A program made the position numbers and the translations under genes. The notes beneath the pieces are model-generated. The model made no database searches. It saw only the letters and a program-made list of their open reading frames with translations, and was not told the DNA's origin. Shown one piece after another: positions 24,801 to 33,680 of a stretch of DNA of 64,000 nucleotides; the stretch's first letter is position 1; every line of letters starts with the position of its first letter. Source of the DNA: Phymatolithon calcareum (Eukaryota > Rhodophyta > Florideophyceae > Hapalidiales); assembly GCA_977006965.1 (NCBI GenBank), contig OZ345354.1:620001-684000 (forward strand). The letters are read 5' to 3'.

Positions 24801-25010
24801 CAAAATGTGCGAACGGCGACTCAATGGCACGTCGGTGATAGTGTTCGATGTGCGAAACACGGCCGGGGAACAATAGTCACGAAGGGAGAACAATCTACCG
24901 CTCTTGAAGGTGCCGCTGTGGAAATTCTGTTCTCTGACGGCAAGCGTCATTTTGTAGACCCGACATTGAGTTCATTGGAACTTCTGTACTCCCCGGCATC
25001 GGCCAAGTAA
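21843..25010 (+). CDS. UvrD/PcrA/Srs2-type superfamily 1 DNA helicase
   Basis: An ATP-dependent 3'-5' DNA helicase, 1055 residues, acting in repair and probably in removing recombinase from DNA, as inferred from UvrD and Srs2. Motifs in order: LNPQQRAAV (Q motif, about residue 277), LAGPGSGKTRVLTHR (Walker A), FTNKAADEMKNR (Ia), VLVDEWQDTN (II, with Trp where Tyr or Phe is usual), VVGDADQSIYKFRGA (III), LEENYRST (IV), MTMHAGKGLEFTAVFITG (V) and AYVAMTRAKQ (VI). The N-terminal 270 residues are low-complexity and contain an AT-hook-like RKRGRPP near residue 104. An ATG ten codons downstream (MSGGFSSIRRC) is an alternative start and could give an organelle presequence. Its 3' third is duplicated at 53037-53982. 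The stop is 33 bp from the convergent RBM42-like gene. Confidence 0.9.
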   Translation: MNDDTLLFANMSGGFSSIRRCALRRSCLCVSRMSAGEDGVSSLDKLRSMQQSIMRRRRGVAREISTSSEPLELEPSTSETGTQTSTPPASKHEALKSIEQKNPPRKRGRPPKDKVQGKSHSAAAVPRFLNQVASRGGSRSEDAMVPLDKQSENQAPFLSARESANGGNIFNFDDILSGQARKRTITGTPGGVDCFLEKRDGTLPILHRKKGKEVATADPVLIRIPPLSEFIAPVPFNKSPWFLPRANCLPPIEFTTSNVEVTADEECPRELENILEALNPQQRAAVTLDDKKACLVLAGPGSGKTRVLTHRAAYLVRRHKLPPHRILAVTFTNKAADEMKNRLCTLLAQEPGDGSWSSFTNNDFVVGTFHSICARLLRTHGACIGIDPNFQICDASDARQVVQFIMKNASSSAQSDSVANKAAIITTMISKLKNNGEKEMEKRMPPHFFREVTQYRALYDRKLRDMNQLDFDDLLLETRRMLDESPEVLEELNNRYLHVLVDEWQDTNSVQFDIVTALAKKHGNLFVVGDADQSIYKFRGADIRNVTRFSETFPSAQTVALEENYRSTGCIVSAAQSVIEGNRDRPNKPMRTSNAFGSQVMVCKANDGRAEASYIVSRIRELMKTKKIKSLSEVAVLYRMNAQSRLVEEAFINASMQYRLIAGTRFYDRQEVKDVISYVRLLVNPMDDMALLRAINTPPRGIGKKTVEVLQEISAAQDVSILQALENLCKVDVSESAEDEDITTLRKGALKKLAEFLFIIEKLRAQFGSTVLMASKSAEKGKATAADVIEMVIELTDYKTYLEKRSLSAGTKEINKFEERWRNIEELEAAASRYSTLTEFMESVSLLSKPADSEAEEDPASERRQPQAVSLMTMHAGKGLEFTAVFITGVEDGLLPMMRRGSEDDEAENIAEERRLAYVAMTRAKQYLTLSWRARSLVFATVKGPYWRDSKPSRFLQVIPGSLVKQAEYPAPRIGGRLSRRLSEEVQNVRTATQWHVGDSVRCAKHGRGTIVTKGEQSTALEGAAVEILFSDGKRHFVDPTLSSLELLYSPASAK

Positions 25011-25043
25011 AAGAGGAAACAATGCACATTGTGAAGCGGCTTC

Positions 25044-26015
25044 TCACTTGCTAGACTTAGCGATAGTGCGAAACAATTTAAGGTCTTTCCGTCTTTTGCC
25101 CGAAAGGTTTCGCTTCTGCCAGTTGCTCTTCCTCAACTTAACGGGACGACTTCCAACGTACTTCCCATTCATTTCCTTGAGTGCTGCAACCATGTCTTCA
25201 CCACTAGCAAAGCTGACAAATCCATAACCGCGGCACTTTCCCGAGTTCTTGTCCTTGACAATACGAGCCATGTTGAAACTTTTGTACTTTCCAAATGCAT
25301 CGACTAGCTCGTGCTCAGCAGCGTCAGGGGCAAGGTCGCCAACAAAAATACGGAAGTCATTTTCAGGCCATTCGTTCAGTGTTTCATCAACCCACACTTC
25401 CCCAGCCGCCATTCGTTTCACAGGACGCTTTTGGGAAGCACCAGCCTTGGTGATTGTGCTCGGTTGTATTCCAGGACCAACTGGACCGATCAATGTCTGA
25501 GACAAATGCTGCTGCACGCTAGGTCCAATCTGAGGCTGGCCGTTGGCCGAAGTTATCGCAGCCAGATCGACAGTTGACGGTTTGACCGTTTTCCATTCCC
25601 ATCGTGCGCCGTTCCATACCCACTTTCCTTGCGGAGTTGCATTTGCTACATTGCCGGCGACTCCAGTAGAACCTGCGACGCATTCGGCAGCTCCCTTTTT
25701 CTGCTCCCCTTGCTCGGAGATTGCAAGAGCTTCTGTTCTGAGAGCCGCAGCGGCATTTTGCTCCTGCAAGTCGCGCTCGAGCAAATTTTGTTGCCATGCT
25801 GGAAGTGCGTTCACAGTCGCAGCAGCTTCTGCGGCTACAACCACGGCTTCCGACGCTTGTGTATGTCCGTTGGGTTCAGGGGGTTGAGCGTTGCATGAAT
25901 CCTTCCCGTTTGCATTTTTTTCGTTTGCAGATATGCCGTTCGCTATGGCGTCCAGCTCTTGTTGCAGGCGGTCAAACTCCTCATCGAGATCCGCAGCTTC
26001 CGTTGGACTGCTCAT
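25044..26015 (-). CDS. RBM42-like RNA-binding protein (copy 1)
   Basis: A single C-terminal RRM of the RBM42 type, a factor associated with hnRNP K and spliceosomal particles in animals and plants. RRM elements: RNP2 FRIFVGDL, RNP1 KCRGYGFVSF, and the family-specific MNGKYVGSRPVKLRKSNW followed by a basic tail. The Ala/Gln-rich N-terminal half carries a segment GKWVWNGARWEWK. I start at 26015 (MSSPTEAADLDEEFD, 323 residues) rather than 26063, because the upstream 16 residues look like translated leader. It is convergent with the helicase at 33 bp. Differences from copy 2 are few; this copy keeps the family-consensus Val in KYVGSRP and is the likelier ancestral gene. Confidence 0.85.
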   Translation of the reverse strand: MSSPTEAADLDEEFDRLQQELDAIANGISANEKNANGKDSCNAQPPEPNGHTQASEAVVVAAEAAATVNALPAWQQNLLERDLQEQNAAAALRTEALAISEQGEQKKGAAECVAGSTGVAGNVANATPQGKWVWNGARWEWKTVKPSTVDLAAITSANGQPQIGPSVQQHLSQTLIGPVGPGIQPSTITKAGASQKRPVKRMAAGEVWVDETLNEWPENDFRIFVGDLAPDAAEHELVDAFGKYKSFNMARIVKDKNSGKCRGYGFVSFASGEDMVAALKEMNGKYVGSRPVKLRKSNWQKRNLSGKRRKDLKLFRTIAKSSK

Positions 26016-26330
26016 TGTGAAGCAGAAAATGAAGAAGAGAGTTGAGATTGACAAACTGAACACAGGAGACGCCTTGCAAAGACGCTTAATTGAGTGTGCA
26101 ACTTACCTATTGTGTCCGTGTTGTTTCGACTGCCAGTACGATAGAGGGCAAGCGATATACGACAACCAGCAATCTGAATTAGACCAAACCCTGAATCTTA
26201 CTAGGTATGTTAAGGCAAGAATTGGGTAATCACTTATTATACCCTCAGACATGCCCCAAGTTTGAGAACATGGACTCTAGAATAATATAGTCTTTCTGGC
26301 ACCACTCATCAGAGTGCTTTTATGATTATA

Positions 26331-26820
26331 CAGTCAGGCCTCAATAAATGCATGGGCAATGTGAAAAATTCCAGAATTCTCAAATAGAGGATATTCTGAA
26401 ATCGAATTTGAATCATAAGATCATCGTAACACGTGTACGATACCTGTACGCTGAATAATAGAGATTCTCAATTGCTTCATGGATGCATGAAGCAATCGAG
26501 AGTGCCCTTTAGAAAGAGCGTTAGTAAATTTCTTGTGTCTCAGGGCCTGTGTATGCCCATTCGCGCTTAAGCATACCTTGTACAAGGTATCCTTTTCTCC
26601 ATGGCGTCTCTACCTGGCAGATGAATGTAATATAAGATGTTAATATAACCGAAATTTACGGTAGACCTCGTGGTCTCTACCAAGAAGTAATTTGCAAATC
26701 GAGTATTCCACAAACCTTCAACTTTGGTTTAATTTATGAGAGTACCGTATTCGTGGAGCACATGTGCATGCTGAAAATCGAGGATACCAAAAAGAGGTTC
26801 CAGTTATCGAGGACTGACTG
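26331..26820. mobile_element. Pogo-type MITE (copy 1)
   Basis: Ends CAGTCAGGCCTC at the left and, reading the right end inward, CAGTCAGTCCTCGATAACTG, flanked by TA on both sides (26329-26330 and 26821-26822). At 490 bp with no ORF it is non-autonomous. The TIR and the right subterminal sequence resemble the Tigger-like element at 50721-51998. It contains a hairpin (arms CTCAATTGCTTCAT, 26469 onward) and an 18-bp perfect palindrome at 26573-26590. Confidence 0.7.
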
Positions 26821-27059
26821 TATTGCACATATTACAATCAGTACAGGGAGTATCAGGGAGGAAGAACGAGATTGTCCTCGACGAAATTGTCTGGCTGTGA
26901 AGACGGTCGCGATAGGATGTATCAATGCGATTAGAAATTTCTGGTACAAGTCATCCGGCTCCCACGAACCGAGTTGCCATCCTCGGTAGGTACCGATGCC
27001 TGTGAATATCAAGCAGAGTGTGCACATTTGCACACTCATGAAGACAACACAAGACACCC

Positions 27060-27740
27060 CTTTTTGTTTTAGGAGTCGTTCTCTGGCCCCAGCCGAAAGG
27101 AACTAGGAGAGAAGAAATGTCTCGCAGTGATCTGGGGGTACAGATACTCCGGCCATCTCTACAACATTTTCACTTCGATTTGTACCTCCGACCACCGGGC
27201 TCTGAAGTGGATGATAGATTTGAAAGACGTTAGTGGCCGCCTCGAACGATGGAGACTTCACAGTTTGTTACAAAAAATGGGCTAAGACACGATCGATGAT
27301 GCTGTTTCTCGGTTGTCAATATTCGCTGAGACTACCGTGGGAACTGAACTCGATATACCGTGCCTGATTGATCACTACGTCCCACAAAATTATCTTTCTC
27401 AGATGTAGACTGTGGACTCCGCATCTAGGGAAAACGTGGACTGGGATGACGAAGATGATCCCGCAGACCACGCGGTGAGACGGAGACGCCGACAGCAGTC
27501 ACCGTGGAAGAGCTGCCTCGCGAGCAAGACGCGGACCAATGGTTCCACTCGATCCACCAGTAGATGACAGAGAAACATGGACAGTTAACCTAAGAAGACG
27601 ACGTGCAAGGAGTTTTCGACCGTGTAGTGGCGAGCAGTCGTCCATAAGAAGCTGCGAACCGAAAATGAAGCGATAGAAGAATCGAGCACGAGGTTTTTCG
27701 GTTCACCAAGGTAGAGGCGTATGACACGAAAGACAAATCT
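27060..27740 (+). mobile_element. Degenerate Ty3/gypsy pol remnant (RNase H to integrase N terminus)
   Basis: Through frameshifts one can read SRSLAPAER, LAVIWGYRYSGHLY, then STCTSDHRALKWMIDLK-like, SGRLERWRL and DDAVSRLS, the typical order of a Ty3/gypsy RNase H, followed by VTVEELPREQDADQW, which resembles the linker before integrase. Stops and frameshifts make it non-functional. It is shared with 56030-56710, so it predates the duplication. Its 3' part (from about 27480) also matches the middle block starting at 40568. Confidence 0.7.
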
Positions 27741-28149
27741 AGGATAGACAGTACAAATAGTAGCTTAGCCACCGCATGAATATGAAAAGAAAAGGAGAGA
27801 GGCTTCTCTCCAACAAAATCACCAGCTTCCTTCACTGCAAGGAAGAACAACCGTTCACTGTGTACTCGCTCGCGGTTCACTGTTAGTCATTAAGTGAACC
27901 CATCTTGACAACGACCGACACTAGACTAATTATTTAACTGGCAGTGCACCACTACAGGCACACTCTGTAGTTAGATTACTTAAGCAAGATAGCTCCATAC
28001 AGCAGAGGGGGCTCCAGCATGAACAAAAGACACAATCATCGTTTTCCGCCAACTTTGACCGCAACACCATCGTTGTAAGCAACTGCGGGTCACGCAGGTC
28101 GATTCTACGCACATATTGCGCCACTGTTGGTGAAGACAGAGGCAGAGTG

Positions 28150-28585
28150 CAAAACTGCGGATTAGAGTATCGAGGAAATGACCGGATATACTATCGAGAG
28201 GCTGCACTTTCTTTAAACCAGCGGATTTGCACGGGGGGAAGTGTACGGAAAGTCAAGAGCTAACCCAGATCTTGCATCCGTATTCTTTCAATTCGAACGA
28301 TCATGGAGCCGCCCGGTCGCTGCGGACGGCCACACCACTAAGGAGAGCTGCAGGCGGAGAATACGCCAAGAAGCGCTCTCAAGCGAACCATTCATCGTTC
28401 ACAGGATACTACTACAATGCGTACCCGGATCATACGCCTCCCTCCTTGGCGATACACTAAACCAAGATATCGAATCGGCCATAACAAAAGACTCCGACCT
28501 CAGCAAGTGGAATCAAATGAAGCCTTCTAAACGTGCTAGCCTCTTACGGGAATAAAGAAATCATCATCATCATCATCATCAAGAG
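28150..28585 (+). mobile_element. Retroposon 3'-end-like segment with (CAT)n tail
   Basis: Frames reading RRRIRQEALSSEPFIVHR and LNQDIESAITKDSDLSKW end in a stop, AATAAAG and then a (CAT)n run at about 28559-28580. A gene end followed at once by a simple-repeat tail is typical of non-LTR retrotransposons. The segment is absent from the middle block at the equivalent place, which supports insertion. I recognise no protein family. Confidence 0.45.
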
Positions 28586-29039
28586 ATAACCCATAGCAGA
28601 AGGTTCGACTACCTCGTTCCCGAGGCGGGAAAGAGCAATGGACGGACTGCAGGAGGGCGACTGTCAGCCGCAAAAGTCTTGGCGGGGCGACAGATTGATG
28701 GGCGTGATGGTGCACTGGAGAGTCTATAGGAGATGTGCGGTGGGGAGACTGCCACGCAACCGCCAGGGCTTTCCTTCCTCACCCACCTGCCCTTCCGCTA
28801 TTCACAGAGCTGTACTCTATGGAAGCCGGTATTTGGGAGGAGCAGGACCCGTAGAATTTCAGAATACATGTGTAGTCTCTTGAAAAATATATGAAGAATT
28901 GTTACACACCTGAGGCGACTGTCGAAAGGCGAATATAGGAAAAACGACTAAGGCGCCTCGAAGGAGACCACAGATTTGAACGGGGCCTACAGGTTCCCTC
29001 TTATGTCTGGTAGACATCCCAAATACCAGTCGACCCTGC

Positions 29040-29560
29040 TTCGTAAAGAAATTGTCTTCACCGAAAAAGGTCTGGCTGTTGTAGACTACTCGCTGGTCAG
29101 GATATGACCTACGATATTACTATCTGGTACTTGGTTTCTGAAAAGGAAAGAAAGTACGGTTTAGCGAGACTTGGAATCCGTTCTACCTGTTCGTCTTGTT
29201 GTCCCTCAGCCTGCCGAGGTGTCTACTCCGGAGCAAAAACAAATTCTGAACTCGTTTCGTTCCTGAAAATTGAATCCATGCAGCCTTCTCGCTTTGACTG
29301 CTCGCGTCAGCGAAAGGGATGGTGACTTGCTCATCAATGATTCGCTAACGCGCGAAGCATCTTCTTATTTGCGGAACCATTGTTACAAATGGATCATGCT
29401 TTGTTGCCCGGCAACAGCGCACTCATGAACAGTGAGGATGCCATGGCATTGTTAATGCTTTCGCATACACTCTTTCGTAGCTCCGTGCATTGTTTCCATA
29501 TGTTGTATCATAGGTTGAGGTGCATCTTTGTGCATACAGTACGGCAAAACTGACGAAGTC
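29040..29560 (+). other. Conserved block upstream of the receptor-like gene
   Basis: This stretch is repeated almost exactly at about 45120-45540 and 58010-58530, always upstream of the receptor-like gene. It contains split frames (EIVFTEKGLAVVDYSLV; then LPVRLVVPQPAEVSTPEQ) broken by stops. It may be the end of gypsy pol, an old exon, or promoter-proximal sequence. I cannot decide between these. Confidence 0.4.
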
Positions 29561-29570
29561 TATATATTCC
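29561..29570 (+). promoter_or_regulatory. Candidate TATA box of receptor-like gene A
   Basis: TATATATTCC lies 105 bp before the chosen ATG and is conserved at 48408 (101 bp before its ATG) and 58533 (105 bp). Confidence 0.4.
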
Positions 29571-29665
29571 GGAACAATGTGCCTGCTCTTTACGTCATAG
29601 CATTGAAAGTGGGTTCCGTCCCGATTTATGTCACAGAAACTTGTGATTTCACTTTCAGACCACCG

Positions 29666-31479
29666 ATGGGTGCCCTTGTCCTTCAACTCTCTCTTACCGT
29701 CTATTTTCTATCGCACTCTCTAGGGATGAATGCATCCCACCCTAGCAAATCAAAATCCTCTCAATGCCTGACTCGCTTTCGCACCAACGAATCTCATTTC
29801 AGACCTTGCAAAAAGAAACTCTGCTTTCTCTTCATATCAGAGTTACCAGTAAGTGTGGACTCAGCCACTTTTTCTTTGTCTCACCAAAGAGTCTTGCTAA
29901 CAAACATATACTCCTGTGCAGTATATCAAGCTCGATCCGCGCATGAAAGCCGAGAACAACCAGACTCTCTTCCGATGTAAAGACCGCCGAACGCATTTTC
30001 CAGATCTTCGTGGTATAGCACTTCATATAAAGGACGCTGTGACCCCATTAGACGATGCGCTATGCGTTTACGCCGGAAACGAATGCTCATTCGACGGGAT
30101 GATTGACTTCATATCGGAACATTCCGACCCTGCGGCTGGATACAGATTCGGAGTCACTGGCATTATGTTCATACTTCCTCACCGGATATTACCAGCCTCG
30201 ATACCAACCGTCCCGATATTAGAAGGAAGAATGCTCCTTCTTGGACCTCAAACGAATCCCCCGCGGAGGAAGGATGCATTCCGAAGTTTAGTCTCGCCTT
30301 TCGCGCCCGATGCCTGGTTCTCTATTGTCGGCCTTATGCTTGTGTTTTCCTTTCTCGGGTTACTGATTGCCTGCGGATTCCAAGGGCCACTCTGTTTCCG
30401 AGGCATTGCTGGAATCATGGTCGGCGACCAACCGATAAGGTTGCCGAGAGTTCCAGCAGACGTCGTTCGACGTATACGCCAATTACAGGAGGACATTCGA
30501 CGAGCAAGCAGATTGTCTTCCGGGACTCTCGTAACAGCGATCAAGGTTTTCGTGGCAATCACTGTCCTATTCTACGAAATTGCCGTCGTGTACTACATAT
30601 TCGACCAACGGGCGCGGACTGAAGTTATTGACGTACAAGGACTAACGACATCCGAATTGGAAAAATATATTGTCGTTGGCGGTGGTGCTCAAGAGTTTCT
30701 TTTTCGAAAAAGTGGTACGTTTTATCACTTACCTGGAAGTGTGGAAATCTTGCTTAAGCATTTCAGCAAACTAACCTTAACGGTTTGTGCCCCTGTCTGT
30801 ATAGTGGATCCTGATGGGAAGTGGGATACTACTTATTTCCCATGGAATCGTTGCAAGGACTTGAACGATTGGTAAGTCTGCTTCTCACTTTGCTTGCCGC
30901 TATCTTGCTCACATGTCGTAACTATTTTAACAACCTCGTATATTCTTCATCTGAACAGTTTTCAAAAAGTCCTGAACAAGAGCCATCCTGCTGAGTTGGT
31001 TGTAACGTACGATGTAAGTGGACGGCCAGCCTCGGCACTGTGTTCCCTCTACTCCGGACTGACATGTTTTTTGTGCCCCTCTTTTCTTCATATAGTTTGC
31101 GGTGCGGTACAATCTGAAACGGCTGAATGCGTGTGACAAATTGGTGGTTTACGAAACCAAAAGACCTCTCTCCAAGTACAACGGAGTGTGGTATGTGAAT
31201 GGAAATGTGCCCGGCAAGCTCCGCAATAGTGTCGATCGTTCAATCGTTACATTGCGACTAGAGGACAAAATGCGAGCTATTAAGGCGAGAGTGGTGGATG
31301 AGTCTGCTACTTTGCAGTGCGGTAATCCGGCGCAGAGGATCAGTGCCGACTTTTTGGGGCCGCTGTTCGGAGTTGTGTTAGGGCCTTTCGTCTTCGTTGT
31401 GTTTTTAGCACTCGTGTGGGAGTGGACCAGTCGCTGTATAATGCAGAATCGCATTAGGGAATTCGAGGATGAAGCATAA
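29666..31479 (+). CDS. Ionotropic glutamate receptor-like membrane protein, copy A (intact)
   Basis: Four exons: 29666-29848, 29922-30871, 30959-31013 and 31096-31479. All junctions are GT-AG, phases agree (0, 2, 0), introns are 73, 87 and 82 bp, and the product is 523 residues. The start MGALVLQLSLTVYFLSHS is a signal peptide. Residues 62-192 would form S1. M1 (about 193-213) follows SPFAPDAWFSIVGL, as in receptors where PF-P-E-W leads into M1. A loop FRGIAGIMVGDQPIRLPR (about 220-237) resembles the re-entrant pore loop. M3 (about 265-288, KVFVAITVLFYEIAVVYYIF) is followed by an S2-like IDVQGLTTSELEKYIV and GGGAQEFLFRK. M4 is at about 482-504 (FLGPLFGVVLGPFVFVVFLA), then a short tail. There is no amino-terminal domain. 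Ligand and ion selectivity cannot be read. Family assignment is inference from architecture. Confidence 0.6.
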
Positions 31480-31838
31480 ATCGACGCACTTTGTAGTTCC
31501 CAGTGTGCGCCATGTCGTGCAGGGCTCCGAACAGTATGATGGCTGTGGATTGCTGTTTGCAGTGAAATATGCCATAATCATTCTTCGTTGCCTGAGTTGG
31601 CAATAAGATTACAATCCACGAAAGCTCAGCAATATGGATTATAATACCTAACCTTGAAAAATCAACCAAACAATCATTTATAAGAAGACAAAAGACCTAA
31701 CAAGTGGTTCCAAAATAATACTATGAAATCGGTGTACTTCAAGTGAACATGTGCATAGAAAGCCTTGTCGTACTTGGACAGAGATCAAGTTGTGAAGTGT
31801 TCCACCGTTCCGTTGCATCTCCAGCCTGCCATCCTCAT

Positions 31839-32442
31839 TGTCGCGCCCGTGTTCTGTCGCTTTCCCAAGGCGGTCGCTTTTTCCTCTCGCGACTGTACGC
31901 CGCACAACTTGGATCGCGATAGTCATGCTGTTCGTAGTAGGTGAGCTAGTGGGCCATACGGGAACGTGTCTCTCGTGTGTCTATGCGCTGCATCGCTGTC
32001 TTTTGCGTAGGTTGTAGTATATAAGCTAGTTTTTTCCTTCCGCTGAGTAAAGGAAGGTGGGGGAGTTCTGGATTTCGGCTCGATTGCTTGGATCAAGCAC
32101 GCGCAATGTTCGCCTGACAGTCCCTTCGACCACGCGGAGTCGGAGCTCTTCCCAACCTTCTTGGACGCAACCGTTTTGCCGCACAAGCCAGTTTGGTGAC
32201 ATTCGCGCTCAAGGCCCCTGTCCACTTTTCGCGCGCCTGTCTCAAGGTCGACGACCAAGCCAAGGTCGCCGCCGGAGGACGACGCCGACGTCTACACGCT
32301 TAATCTGTCTGTCCTGGAGGTTTTGTTTGCTTGTCTTTCTTTCCTCCTCTTTTGTCTTGTCTCTCCCGCTCTTTTCTTCTCTCTCCTCTCTTGGGCTTTT
32401 CTCTCCCATGTGGCGTCGGGTTCTTTGGAGCCTGGCGCTACA
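31839..32442 (+). mobile_element. Solo LTR, 604 bp
   Basis: Begins TGTCGCGCC, ends GGCGCTACA (imperfect inverted termini TG...CA) and is flanked by a 5-bp target duplication CTCAT (31834-31838 and 32443-32447). The duplicated block at about 61180 has the empty site with a single CTCAT, so insertion followed the segmental duplication. It contains a TATATAAG promoter-like box near 32018 and a long pyrimidine tract. It is related to 39175-40013. Confidence 0.92.
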
Positions 32443-32447
32443 CTCAT

Positions 32448-33680
32448 AAAGGCACAGGAGCGTTTCGTCTTTTTGCTTGGTGTCTTGACCCTTCGGGTCA
32501 CAGCTCTTCAGATGTGCGCAGGGAATCTTGATACCGCTCTTGTCCAGAAAGGAAACAAATGCATCTGGCACTCTGGCTTCGGGTACTGATACTTGACGTA
32601 CACCTTTCAGATTTTGAGATTGGTTGTTTTGTCGAGAACAAAGCGTTTCTCGTTTCCGGGGCATGTCATCAGTGCCTCTACAGTGACTTTGGGGCTCAAT
32701 TTTTTGAGATCGGTGTACTCATCGTAGAGAGCTGTCGCGTCTATCTCGGAGAACGAGTCGAGGAGATCAATAGCAGTGATCCCTTCACAATTTCTTAGAT
32801 AGAACTAGACTGGTCTCTAACATAATCGTGCCAATGCACGAGTCTCTATCTGCTGCTATTGCCTCCTTGTACGCACTTAGCAACCAAGACTGTCGCATTG
32901 GGTCACACATATGACCCTTCAGTTCTCCTGATTTGTCGGACTGTTGCAGGGATAGGCTGCAGGTCATGAATCTGAATAGTGCCCATTCTAAGTAGAAACT
33001 TTCACTCGCATCCTATACCCAGTATGGAGGCACATCTGAATACCGCATGTGAGCTTTACCGGCTGCCAAGAGACTTTCCCAAGTCCTAGGCAATCCATTT
33101 CACTACTTTGAAGTACTGCTTAAAAGCCGTCCTCTAGTTGATCGTCAGTAAAGAAGTGGACTTCAGCAATCACAGTTCTCTCATCAAAACCCTTGTAGCA
33201 AGCAAAACTGTCGCAACTCTAGCGCTGACGTGGGCTCGAGAACAGTTCCCGAACACAGATGTGGCACTGTGCGGTTGGCCAAACGTAGTTTTCATTTAGA
33301 CAACAACCGACTCGTCGAATTTACGTTATGGCCGTACAACGCACGAAGATTTGTAGTTCGAAAACGCACGATTCGAAAAAGAAGGACACTTCGAATATAA
33401 CTTCTTGCGATATCATACATATTGCAAGACTGCAATCTCTATTGCAATCCATCAGCTCACCGCAATCACAGATTGCGCACTGCAATATATTGTAATTGCA
33501 ATTAATTACGATGGAGCCTTAGTGTCATGCCGTTTTCAAAAAAGGCCTGGATATTGTATCTTACGATCCGTTAACGAGGATACGACATGAGCTGGCACTA
33601 GATGGCACTTGATTTCTAAAACTGAAAGCGAGTACGACTCAGCCAGACATGGAATCCCTTCCAATAGTTCATCTTGCTTA
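32448..33680 (-). pseudogene. Decayed coding remnant, unidentified
   Basis: Minus-strand frames such as MRQSWLLSAYKEAIAADRD and, further left, MPRKRETLCSRQNNQSQN read as protein but are broken by stops and an A-run length difference. The equivalent region in the right duplicate (about 61180-61560) keeps one longer open frame through the same segment. I suspect transposon pol but cannot name it. Around 33410-33505 the octamer ATTGCAAT or close variants recurs several times. Confidence 0.4.

Noticed and set aside
25249-25898. Plus-strand ORFs opposite the RBM42-like gene
   Set aside because: Shadows of the real minus-strand coding sequence; they recur in copy 2 only because the gene is duplicated.
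28559-28585. CRISPR-like or regulatory repeat from the (CAT)n run
   Set aside because: A simple trinucleotide microsatellite directly after a retroposon-like ORF end; no spacers.
29764-29946. Alternative frame (MPDSLSHQRISFQTL) as exon 1 of the receptor-like gene
   Set aside because: Its phase at the GTAAGT donor does not match exon 2, and copies B and C preserve the other frame with its signal peptide.
32323-32589. Membrane-protein ORFs in the CT-rich part of 32.3-32.6 kb and 39.8-40 kb
   Set aside because: Phe/Leu/Ser-rich frames are artefacts of pyrimidine tracts inside the solo LTRs.
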